Part shown: one piece after another, positions 56,737-64,000 of the stretch | How positions within the stretch are numbered: position 1 is the stretch's first letter | Layout of the letters: the number at the start of each line of letters is the position of its first letter | NCBI GenBank assembly: GCA_024642335.1 | Contig: JAHEBH010000003.1 | Location: forward strand, 7,688 to 71,687 | DNA: 64,000 nucleotides | DNA from: Erythrobacter sp. | GTDB taxonomy: Bacteria > Pseudomonadota > Alphaproteobacteria > Sphingomonadales > Sphingomonadaceae | Direction of reading: 5' to 3' | Position numbers and translations under genes: made by a program | Notes under the pieces: model-generated | What the model saw: only the letters and a program-made list of their open reading frames with translations | The model's database searches: none | Told to the model about the DNA's origin: nothing

Positions 56737-57999
56737 TCAACGCTCGGGCTCGTCCCACTCGGGCGGCTTGCGGGTCCCTTCGCGAAGTCGCAATGCCAGG
56801 CCGAACGCGACACCTACGCCGATGGCGACGGTCAGGTCGGCCACTACGGTCAGCACCAGCGTGACGATCAGCAGGGCGCGTTCTTCCGGCGAAGCCTGCC
56901 AGTAATGCTTCCACTTGTGCGGTTCGGTCATGTTCCACGCGGTCAGCAGCAGCAAGGCGGCGAGTGCGGGCATGGCCATATATCCCGCAAGCGGTCCGGC
57001 GAGCAGCAGGACGACCAGAATGACCACTGCATGGACGATACCCGCTACCGGAGTTCGCCCGCCAGCTCTGACGTTGGTGGCGGTGCGCGCGATGGCGCCG
57101 GTTGCGGGAAGCCCGCCGAACAGGGCCGAGCCGATATTGGCCCAGCCCTGCGCCATGACCTCGGCATTGGGGCGGTGCTTGCCCCCCACCATGCTGTCCG
57201 CCACCATGGCCGAAAGCAGCGATTCGATGGCCGCAAGGAAAGCAATGACAAAGGCGCTGGGCAGCAGTTCGGTGATGCGTTCCAGCGTGATCTTTGGAAG
57301 CTCCGGTGTCGGCAATCCGCGAGGAAGCTCGCCATAACGCGAAGCGATGCTGTCAGCGTCCAGCCCGAACAGGGCAGCGCCCGCAGATACCAGCGCCACC
57401 GCTATGATCGGCCCGGGCACGCGAGCTGACAGTTTGCGCAGAAGCACGATCGACACGAGCGCAGCGACACCCAGACCCATGGCGACTGGATTGAAGGAGT
57501 CGTGCGCGGCCCATAGCGCGGCGATCTTTTCGACAAAATCCGCCGGGACATTGGCGACCTCGAGGCCGAAGAAATCCTTCAGCTGGCTGGCACCGATGAT
57601 CACGCCGATGCCGATGGTGAAGCCATGGACCACCGATTGCGGCACATAAGCGACAAGGTTGCCGGCGCGCAGGAAGCCAGCCACTACCAGCATCATGCCT
57701 GCCATCAGCGTGGCCAGCACGAGGCCGTCATATCCGAATTCAACGATGATCGAATAGACGACCACGATGAAGGCCCCGGTCGGCCCGCCAATCTGGACCT
57801 TGCTGCCTCCCAGCGCCGAGATCAGCAGTCCGCCAACTATCGCCGTGATCAGGCCGACGGCAGGCGGTGCTCCCGAGGCGATGGCGATGGCAATGCTGAG
57901 CGGGATCGCGACCATGGCGACAGTCACGCCTGCGAGAGCATCCGCAGTGAATTGCGGAAACGAATAATCCTGCAGTGCGGTCAGCAATTTGGGTTTCAT
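56737..57999 (-). CDS. SulP family anion transporter lacking a STAS domain
   Basis: A 420-residue SulP permease with about twelve to fourteen helices and the family motifs ALAGVTVAMVAIPLSIAIAIASG (in part), GGSKVQIGGPTGAFIV and MAQGWANIGSALFGGLPATGAIARTATN (in part). It stops soon after the last helix in a short basic/proline tail (LREGTRKPPEWDEPER). The C-terminal STAS domain of most SulP proteins is therefore absent. Substrates in the family include sulfate, bicarbonate and dicarboxylates. It is convergent with the DUF167 gene. Confidence 0.9.
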   Translation of the reverse strand: MKPKLLTALQDYSFPQFTADALAGVTVAMVAIPLSIAIAIASGAPPAVGLITAIVGGLLISALGGSKVQIGGPTGAFIVVVYSIIVEFGYDGLVLATLMAGMMLVVAGFLRAGNLVAYVPQSVVHGFTIGIGVIIGASQLKDFFGLEVANVPADFVEKIAALWAAHDSFNPVAMGLGVAALVSIVLLRKLSARVPGPIIAVALVSAGAALFGLDADSIASRYGELPRGLPTPELPKITLERITELLPSAFVIAFLAAIESLLSAMVADSMVGGKHRPNAEVMAQGWANIGSALFGGLPATGAIARTATNVRAGGRTPVAGIVHAVVILVVLLLAGPLAGYMAMPALAALLLLTAWNMTEPHKWKHYWQASPEERALLIVTLVLTVVADLTVAIGVGVAFGLALRLREGTRKPPEWDEPER

Positions 58000-58085
58000 T
58001 GCGTGACGCTCAGGTCCTGATTGCTTGTGCCGGAAGCGATTCTTGCAGGTTTGGGAAAATTCGAACGAACCTCCCGGGAATTGGC

Positions 58086-58110
58086 GCCCCTCCCTGTTGA
58101 CGGGAGGGGC
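58086..58110. terminator. Hairpin downstream of clpA
   Basis: A perfect 9-bp stem (GCCCCTCCC at 58086-58094 with GGGAGGGGC at 58102-58110, loop TGTTGAC) begins 6 bases past the clpA stop on the minus strand. No T-run follows, so it may act as an RNA-stabilising end rather than an intrinsic terminator. Confidence 0.45.
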
Positions 58111-58115
58111 CTGGC

Positions 58116-60467
58116 TTAATCTTCACCCTTCTTCTGTGCTTCGGGCTTTTTCTTCGCGGCAGGCTTTTTCGCCGATTTCTTCGCCTTGGCCTTGGGCGCT
58201 GCCGCTGTGAGTTCGAAGACGAGCCTGTCGTCCTTCAGGCTCACGTGCACTTCGCCGCCCTGGGCCAGCTTGCCGAACAGCAGTTCTTCGGCCAGCGGCT
58301 GCTTGACCTTTTCCTGCAACAGGCGCGCCATCGGGCGGGCGCCCATCATCTTGTCGTAACCGCGCTTGGCCAGCCATTCGCGCGCATCGCCATCGAACTG
58401 GATATGCACGTTCTGTTCGGCCAGCTGCAGTTCCAGCTGCAGGATGAACTTGTCGACCACGCGGCTGACCGTTTCGGTGCCAAGATAATCGAACGGGACG
58501 ATGGCATCGAGGCGGTTGCGGAATTCGGGGGTGAACATCTTCTTCACCGCCTCTTCCTGCGCCTCGGTCTTGGTGCCCGCGCCAAAACCGATACCCTGCT
58601 TGGCCATGTCGGAAGCGCCGGCATTGGTCGTCATGATCAGCACGACATTGCGGAAATCCACCGTCTTGCCGTGATGGTCGGTCAGGCGGCCATTATCCAT
58701 CACCTGCAGCAATATGTTGAACAGGTCGGGATGCGCCTTCTCGATTTCGTCGAGCAGCAGCACGCAATGCGGGTGCTGGTCGATGGCATCGGTCAGCAAA
58801 CCGCCCTGGTCATAGCCGACATAGCCCGGAGGCGCGCCGATCAGGCGCGAGACGCTGTGGCGCTCCATATATTCGGACATGTCGAAGCGCTTGAGCTCGA
58901 TCCCCATGATCGAGGCGAGCTGGCGCGCCACTTCCGTCTTGCCGACGCCGGTGGGGCCGGAGAAGAGGAAGCTGCCGATCGGCTTGTCCGCATCGCGCAG
59001 GCCCGCACGCGACAGCTTCATCGCGGTGGCAAGCTTCCCGATTGCCGCATCCTGGCCGAATACGACCCGCTTCAGGTCCTTCTCGAGGCTGGCGAGCGCG
59101 GCCTTGTCGTCCTTGCTGACGGATTTCGGGGGGATGCGCGCCATGGTGGCGATCACCTTCTCGATATCCTTGGTGGTGATGGTCTTCTTGCGGCGGCTGG
59201 GCGGCACCAGCATCTGCATCGCGCCGACCTCGTCGATCACGTCGATCGCCTTGTCGGGCAATTTGCGATCATTGATGTAGCGCGCGCTCATTTCCACCGC
59301 CGTCTTGATCGCATCGGGCGTGTAACGGACCTTGTGGTGCTCCTCGAAGGCCGTGCGCAGGCCCCTGAGGATCTTGATCGTATCCTCGATCGTCGGTTCG
59401 TTCACGTCGATCTTCTGGAACCGGCGCAGCAGGGCGCGGTCCTTCTCGAAGTGGTTGCGGAATTCCTTGTAGGTGGTCGAACCGATGCAGCGGATCGCGC
59501 CGTTGGAAAGCGCGGGCTTGAGCAGGTTGGACGCATCCATCGCCCCGCCGCTGGTCGCGCCTGCACCGATCACCGTGTGGATTTCATCAATAAAAAGAAC
59601 GGCGTCGGGCATCTTCTCGAGTTCGTTGACGACCTGCTTGAGCCGTTCCTCGAAATCGCCGCGATAGCGTGTGCCGGCCAGCAGCGCGCCCATGTCGAGC
59701 GAGTAGATCACCGCATCCTGCAGCACTTCGGGCACATCGCCTTCGACGATCTTGCGCGCCAGGCCCTCGGCAATCGCCGTCTTGCCCACCCCCGGATCGC
59801 CGACATAGAGCGGGTTGTTCTTCGAACGGCGGCAGAGGATCTGGATCGTGCGGTCAACTTCCGGCCCGCGGCCGATCAGCGGATCGACCTTCCCGTCCAG
59901 AGCCTTCTGGTTGAGGTTGACGCAGAACTGGTCGAGCGCGGATTCCTTTTTGGCCTTTTCGGGCTTGTCTTCGGTCCGCGCCTCGCTGTCTTCAGCCCCT
60001 GCGGGCGGGCGGGTCTCCACCTGGCGGCCACCCTTGCCGATGCCGTGGCTGATGAAGCTGACCGCATCGAGTCGGCTCATGTCCTGCTGCTGCAGGAAAT
60101 AGACCGCATAGGAATCGCGTTCGGAAAACAGCGCAACCAGTACATTGGCGCCGGTCACCGTATCCTTGCCGCTCGACTGCACATGCAGGATGGCGCGCTG
60201 GATCACGCGCTGGAACCCTGCCGTGGGCTGCGGATCGGCATCATCCTCTGTCTTGAGCGACTGATATTCCTGGTCGAGATACTGTTGCACCACCTGGCGC
60301 AATTCGCCCAGGTCGACACCGCAGGCGGTCATCACTTCTGCCGCATCCTCATCATCGATCAGGGCAAGCAGAAGGTGTTCCAGCGTCGCATATTCGTGGC
60401 TGCGATCCGTCGCGTGCTGGAGCGCGGTGTGGAGAGTCTTCTCTAGGTTTTGCGCAAAGCTAGGCAT
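58116..60467 (-). CDS. clpA: ATP-dependent Clp protease ATP-binding subunit ClpA
   Basis: A 783-residue unfoldase that feeds substrates to ClpP. It has the N-domain (about 1-140; MPSFAQNLEKTLHTALQHATD, in part), a linker, AAA-1 with GDPGVGKTAIAEGLA, AAA-2 with GPTGVGKTEVARQLA, and a P-loop for ClpP docking expected in AAA-2. The last 35 residues are a Lys/Ala-rich extension beyond the E. coli protein (758). No clpS gene lies immediately upstream; the next gene is DUF1192. Confidence 0.96.
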   Translation of the reverse strand: MPSFAQNLEKTLHTALQHATDRSHEYATLEHLLLALIDDEDAAEVMTACGVDLGELRQVVQQYLDQEYQSLKTEDDADPQPTAGFQRVIQRAILHVQSSGKDTVTGANVLVALFSERDSYAVYFLQQQDMSRLDAVSFISHGIGKGGRQVETRPPAGAEDSEARTEDKPEKAKKESALDQFCVNLNQKALDGKVDPLIGRGPEVDRTIQILCRRSKNNPLYVGDPGVGKTAIAEGLARKIVEGDVPEVLQDAVIYSLDMGALLAGTRYRGDFEERLKQVVNELEKMPDAVLFIDEIHTVIGAGATSGGAMDASNLLKPALSNGAIRCIGSTTYKEFRNHFEKDRALLRRFQKIDVNEPTIEDTIKILRGLRTAFEEHHKVRYTPDAIKTAVEMSARYINDRKLPDKAIDVIDEVGAMQMLVPPSRRKKTITTKDIEKVIATMARIPPKSVSKDDKAALASLEKDLKRVVFGQDAAIGKLATAMKLSRAGLRDADKPIGSFLFSGPTGVGKTEVARQLASIMGIELKRFDMSEYMERHSVSRLIGAPPGYVGYDQGGLLTDAIDQHPHCVLLLDEIEKAHPDLFNILLQVMDNGRLTDHHGKTVDFRNVVLIMTTNAGASDMAKQGIGFGAGTKTEAQEEAVKKMFTPEFRNRLDAIVPFDYLGTETVSRVVDKFILQLELQLAEQNVHIQFDGDAREWLAKRGYDKMMGARPMARLLQEKVKQPLAEELLFGKLAQGGEVHVSLKDDRLVFELTAAAPKAKAKKSAKKPAAKKKPEAQKKGED

Positions 60468-60656
60468 GTGTTCCTGTCCGTTGGACCGATCATATGGTCC
60501 GAATGGTTTCTATTGTGCGAACGCCGCCCCTCGCCCTGTGCGTTATGCGCTCGGTGGAAATCTGTGGCCAGGTATTTGCCGGCTCTTGTGCGTATATCAT
60601 CGATATGGTGTGCCGAAGCACGATTGCGAGAGTTCGGGAGGGCCCTGCCGGCCGCA

Positions 60657-60863
60657 TCAGTCAGATTCTCGCGGTCTGAACAGCGCATCGGCCAGCTTTC
60701 GGTGGTCCGCCGCCTTGGCGTGATGCGCCTTTACCCGTGCGATTTCCGCTTCCAGCAACCGGATGCGCTCCATCAGCTCGTCCTGCGAATAGGTATCGAG
60801 CGCTTCCTTGGCCAATTGGCTCGCCGCATCGCTGCGGATCCGGGGAAGATTGTCTTCATCCAT
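60657..60863 (-). CDS. DUF1192 family small protein
   Basis: A 68-residue helical protein with the DUF1192 core YSQDELMERIRLLEAEIARVKAH (in part) that should form a short coiled coil, as in SlyX-like small proteins. Function unknown. It lies 189 bases upstream of clpA on the same strand; that gap holds no ORF I can support and probably the clpA promoter. Confidence 0.82.
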   Translation of the reverse strand: MDEDNLPRIRSDAASQLAKEALDTYSQDELMERIRLLEAEIARVKAHHAKAADHRKLADALFRPRESD

Positions 60864-60967
60864 GATGCCCGAACATCGCCAGCGTCCCGCTTGCTGTCAA
60901 TGGTTTGCGCATCTAGGGGTGTGGAGGATGTGACGGCCCGATGCGAGGCCCGATCGGGGGGAGTGCG

Positions 60968-61981
60968 GTGACAGAAATTCCGGCAAGAATGGCGGCTATC
61001 GGGATTTCCGCTCCCGGCGGGCCGGAAGTGCTGCAATTGCAGGAAGTTGCGGTTCCTCGGCCGGGGCCGGGCCAGGTTCTTATCGCGGTCAGCCACGCCG
61101 GGGTGAATCGTCCCGATTGCCTGCAGCGGCAGGGCGTCTATCCGCCGCCGCCAGGCGCTTCTCAGCTGCCGGGCCTCGAAGTTGCAGGCGAAGTGGTGGC
61201 GCTGGGTGAGGGGGTGCTGCCCGAACTGCTGGGCCAGCCGGTCTGTGCGCTGGTCAATGGCGGGGGCTATGCGCAATATTGCCTGGCCATGGTGGGCCAT
61301 TGCCTGCCGGTGCCGGAAGGGCCTTCAATGGCAGAGGCCGCGGCCATGCCCGAGACGCTGTTCACCGTATGGCACAATGTCTTCCAGCGCGGGGCGATCC
61401 GCGATGGCGAGGCGCTGCTCGTTCACGGCGGGACGAGCGGGATTGGCAGCATGGCGATCAAGCTGGCCAAGCTGTTCGGGATCACCGTGATCGCCACTTG
61501 CGGCAGCGACGCAAAATGCGCACAGGCGCGGGGGCTTGGTGCCGACCTCGCGGTCAATTACCGCTCGCAGGATTTCGGAGAGAAGGTTCGCGCCTTCACC
61601 GATGGGCGCGGGGCCGACGTGATCCTCGATGTGGTTGCGGGCGAATACACACAGCGCAACCTTGATTGCCTTGCGGTCGACGGGCGCCTCGTTACCATCG
61701 CCACGCTTGGCGGGACCAGGGCGGAGATCAATGTGGTGAAACTGATGGTGCGGCGCCAGACGCTGACAGGCTCCACGCTGCGGCCACGAACCGACGCGTT
61801 CAAGGCCCTTCTGGCGGACGAGATCGCCCTTGAAGTCTGGCCGCTGGTCGAGAGCGGCGAGCTGCGCCCGCAGATGGACCGCACCTATTCGCTGGCCGAG
61901 GCCGCCAAAGCGCACAGGCGCATGGAAGCGGGCGAACATTTCGGAAAAATGGTTTTACAGATCGGAGATTGCGCATCGTGA
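60968..61981 (+). CDS. Zinc-free NAD(P)H-quinone oxidoreductase (MDR family)
   Basis: A 337-residue quinone oxidoreductase of the zeta-crystallin/PIG3 branch (TIGR02824 type). Motifs: NRPDCLQRQGVYPPPPGAS, LVHGGTSGIGSMAIKLAK for NADPH binding, and GRGADVILDVVAGEY. It lacks the zinc ligands of alcohol dehydrogenases. The best start is a GTG at 60968 with GGGGGAG 6 bases upstream. Its stop overlaps the next gene's start. Confidence 0.9.
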   Translation: MTEIPARMAAIGISAPGGPEVLQLQEVAVPRPGPGQVLIAVSHAGVNRPDCLQRQGVYPPPPGASQLPGLEVAGEVVALGEGVLPELLGQPVCALVNGGGYAQYCLAMVGHCLPVPEGPSMAEAAAMPETLFTVWHNVFQRGAIRDGEALLVHGGTSGIGSMAIKLAKLFGITVIATCGSDAKCAQARGLGADLAVNYRSQDFGEKVRAFTDGRGADVILDVVAGEYTQRNLDCLAVDGRLVTIATLGGTRAEINVVKLMVRRQTLTGSTLRPRTDAFKALLADEIALEVWPLVESGELRPQMDRTYSLAEAAKAHRRMEAGEHFGKMVLQIGDCAS

Positions 61982-62874
61982 CCCACCACCACTGGACCCG
62001 CGAGGAACTCTATGCCCGCGCTGACGCCTATCTCGATGCGCTGGTCGACAAGGACCCGTCGCAGCTCGACTTTGCGGACAATGCCATCTTCACGGAGAAC
62101 AACGTCCAGCTGCGCGTTGGTGACGGATTGTGGAACACCATCTCCGCCCGCCGCGACAATTACGATCTCAAATGCGCCGATTGTGCGCACGGGCAGGTCA
62201 GCTGGTTCGGTATTGTCGAGGAATATGGCCACCCGGCGATCATGGGCCTGCGTCTTGCCTTTGATGGCGATTTGATCAGCGAGGTCGAGACCACCGTCTG
62301 CCGCGAAATGGAATTCGGCCCCTTCCCCAGCATCGAAGGTTATGAGGCGCCGCGTGCCCTGATGCTCGCCGATGTGCCGGAAGAACAGCGCGTTTCGCGC
62401 GAGGAAATGATCGCCATTGCCAATGGCTATTTCGAGACGCTCGAACTCAATGACGGCACGCTGCACACCGAATTCACCGATGATTGCGACCGTATCGAGA
62501 ACGGCTTGCAGACCACCAATGTCGAGATCGAAGGCTACCCCATCGCCCGCATGGGCACGGCGGACCAGTTCCGGTTGGGGCAATATATCTATGATGATCG
62601 CCTGCGCGATCGGCGCTTCCCGCTGGTGGATGAAGAGAAGGGCATCGTCTGCGCCGCCGGCTTCATCGACCATGCAGGCAAGGTGATGGACATCACATGG
62701 ACAGATGGCAGCACGCACAAGTCGATCTTCCACTTCCCGCACAGCTTCGTGCTGCTCGAACTGTTCAAGATCGTCGATGGCAAGATTGCCGGTGTCGAGG
62801 CAGTCTTCGTTACCGTGCCCTACAACATGGTTTCGCCGTGGATCGGGCGGCAGGCCTATGTGATCGACGGGTAG
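61978..62874 (+). CDS. Hypothetical NTF2-like protein, possibly two domains
   Basis: A 298-residue protein starting with a GTG that overlaps the previous TGA, so it is coupled to the quinone oxidoreductase. Two segments (about 5-110 and 140-250) look like cone-shaped NTF2/SnoaL-type folds: YARADAYLDALVDKDPSQLDFADNAIFTENN (in part) and IANGYFETLELNDG. Such folds serve as isomerases, dehydratases or binding pockets. No catalytic residue pair could be fixed and the substrate is unknown. There is no signal peptide. Confidence 0.78.
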   Translation: MTHHHWTREELYARADAYLDALVDKDPSQLDFADNAIFTENNVQLRVGDGLWNTISARRDNYDLKCADCAHGQVSWFGIVEEYGHPAIMGLRLAFDGDLISEVETTVCREMEFGPFPSIEGYEAPRALMLADVPEEQRVSREEMIAIANGYFETLELNDGTLHTEFTDDCDRIENGLQTTNVEIEGYPIARMGTADQFRLGQYIYDDRLRDRRFPLVDEEKGIVCAAGFIDHAGKVMDITWTDGSTHKSIFHFPHSFVLLELFKIVDGKIAGVEAVFVTVPYNMVSPWIGRQAYVIDG

Positions 62875-62969
62875 TCCGGCGCGCCTTCAAACCGTCACAC
62901 TGTCCGCATTCTGACGCGAAACTGTGAGTCCCCTGTCATAATCGCCGCTTAGGGATCCTCAGCCAGACC

Positions 62970-63908
62970 ATGGCTGCACAGGATTACAAGCGCATGTTCG
63001 GCGAATACCTGGAAGGCGATTTCGGCAGTAGCATTCCGATCCCTTCGGTTCCCGATTTTGAGCGGCATGAGCCCGCCGTGCCCGAACCCAGGCGGGGCGA
63101 GCGGCGCAAATACCGCACGATCTGGATCAGCGATGTCCATCTGGGCACCAAGGGCTGCAATGCAGAACTGCTGATCGACTTCCTCGACAATACCGATAGC
63201 GAGACCATGTATCTCGTCGGCGACATCATCGATGGCTGGCGGCTGAAGAAGAAGTTCTACTGGCCCGACACGCATAACGACATTGTCTGGCGCATCCTCA
63301 AGCGCGCCAAGCGCGGCACGCGGATCGTCTATATTCCCGGCAACCATGACGAAATGTTCCGCCAGTTCAGCGGGCTCAATTTCGGCGGCGTCGAGATCCG
63401 GCGCGCGGCATTTCACGATACTGCGGATGGTCGCCGCCTGATGGTGCTGCATGGCGATGAATTCGATGCCGTGATGCTGGCGCACCGCTGGCTCGCCGTG
63501 GTAGGCGATTCGCTTTACATCGCCTCCATGGCGCTCAGCCGCTGGGTCAATGCGGTGCGTCGCCGGCTCGGCCTGCCCTATTGGTCGCTCTCCAACATGG
63601 CCAAGCACAAGGTCAAGAACGCGGTCGAATTCATCTCCCGTTACGAGGAGGTCGTGGCACGCGCCGCTGCGCAGCGCGGCGTCGATGGCGTGGTCTGCGG
63701 CCACATCCACACCGCCGAACACCGCATGTTCGACGGCATCGAATACTGGAATGACGGCGATTGGGTGGAAGGCTGTAACGCGCTGGTCGAACATGCGGAC
63801 GGCCGCATGGAGATCCTTCACTGGCCGGAAGAAATGGCGCGGCGCGAACAGGATGCTGCTGCCGACACGACATTCGAAAGCGCGGCAAGGGTCGCCCGCG
63901 CGGCCTGA
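62970..63908 (+). CDS. LpxH-like UDP-2,3-diacylglucosamine diphosphatase family phosphoesterase
   Basis: A 312-residue calcineurin-like phosphoesterase with SDVHLGTKGC, VGDIIDGWRLKK, PGNHDEMFRQ, LHGDEFDAV and CGHIHTAEHR. The order resembles LpxH, which cleaves UDP-diacyl-GlcN in lipid A synthesis, but this longer branch is usually found beside a glycosyltransferase gene and may act elsewhere in envelope glycolipid metabolism. A 45-residue N-terminal extension precedes the domain and a 30-residue tail follows. Confidence 0.82.
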   Translation: MAAQDYKRMFGEYLEGDFGSSIPIPSVPDFERHEPAVPEPRRGERRKYRTIWISDVHLGTKGCNAELLIDFLDNTDSETMYLVGDIIDGWRLKKKFYWPDTHNDIVWRILKRAKRGTRIVYIPGNHDEMFRQFSGLNFGGVEIRRAAFHDTADGRRLMVLHGDEFDAVMLAHRWLAVVGDSLYIASMALSRWVNAVRRRLGLPYWSLSNMAKHKVKNAVEFISRYEEVVARAAAQRGVDGVVCGHIHTAEHRMFDGIEYWNDGDWVEGCNALVEHADGRMEILHWPEEMARREQDAAADTTFESAARVARAA

Positions 63909-63945
63909 CCCCCAAAAGCAGACTCCTGAGAGAAAGAGCCGCAGC

Positions 63946-64000
63946 ATGAGGATTGCCCTGATCACCGACGCCTGGAAGCCGCAGGTCAACGGCGTAGGGC
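63946..64000 (+). CDS. Glycosyltransferase (GT4-like), 5' end only
   Basis: The window ends 55 bases into a gene whose first residues are MRIALITDAWKPQVNGVG. This is the N-terminal motif of GT4-family glycosyltransferases (GDP-mannose-dependent alpha-mannosyltransferase type). It lies 37 bases after the phosphoesterase gene, a pairing common in alphaproteobacteria. Confidence 0.75.
   Translation, partial: MRIALITDAWKPQVNGVG

Noticed and set aside
58245-60446. 733-codon plus-strand ORF opposite clpA
   Set aside because: It is the complement of conserved ClpA codons, rich in His, Gln, Arg and Leu, with no motif of its own.

Overview
The window is a chromosomal segment of an alphaproteobacterium. 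Gene content, order and codon use fit Sphingomonadales, most likely an Erythrobacter/Altererythrobacter-type genome. There is no rRNA gene to fix the genus, so this rests on protein resemblance (Rrf2-sufB, DUF1491, DUF6489, GIN-domain proteins, PopZ next to TolC) and synteny. DNA is GC-rich and densely coding. I see no tRNA, rRNA, insertion sequence, prophage or CRISPR array.

Layout. 0-2.1 kb: a REP doublet, then sufB and its Rrf2 regulator on the minus strand, preceded by a candidate structured small RNA with a strong terminator. 2.4-7.1 kb: pyrD, ggt and an acyl-CoA ligase. 7.1-11.3 kb: an unknown gene, a merC-thiS-thiG run behind a possible Zur site, and a coupled ctaA-cutA-unknown (Tat) trio. 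11.4-12.6 kb: rplM-rpsI behind a leader that can form an H-type pseudoknot. 12.6-17.6 kb: a phosphoesterase, a LytS/LytTR two-component pair and class I fumarase, all minus. 17.7-22.6 kb: PIMT-like protein, tolC, popZ, a 2Fe-2S ferredoxin, a CBS protein, an A-type Fe-S carrier and xth.

22.7-38.4 kb is the core of the window. A run of minus-strand genes (sleB, DUF1491, thioesterase, ptsN, hpf, dnaQ, coaE, aroE, maf, ppsR) meets a run of plus-strand genes (hemE, hemJ, rho, DUF6489, mnmE, mnmG, rsmG, parA, parB). The divergence point, 29202-29502, is the ppsR(RP001)-hemE gap that carries the chromosomal origin in Caulobacter and Rickettsia. Here it holds DnaA-box-like 9-mers, GANTC sites, a 20-bp-spaced direct repeat and a 30-bp AT-rich tract. 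Three parS sites lie 4.6-7.1 kb away, around mnmG-rsmG and next to parAB. This makes the window very probably the replication and segregation centre of the chromosome.

38.5-64 kb is mostly housekeeping and envelope: free-Met-sulfoxide reductase, a sorbosone-dehydrogenase-like propeller, a DUF815 ATPase, an arylsulfotransferase, Sua5, two GIN-domain proteins flanking a small lipoprotein, CarD, 7Fe ferredoxin, an S4 protein with a Suv3-like helicase, an M23 peptidase, a tightly overlapping hemB-GNAT-MFS/spermidine synthase-gammaCA-DUF167 series, a SulP transporter, ClpA, a quinone oxidoreductase coupled to an unknown NTF2-like protein, an LpxH-like phosphoesterase, and the first codons of a glycosyltransferase cut by the window edge.
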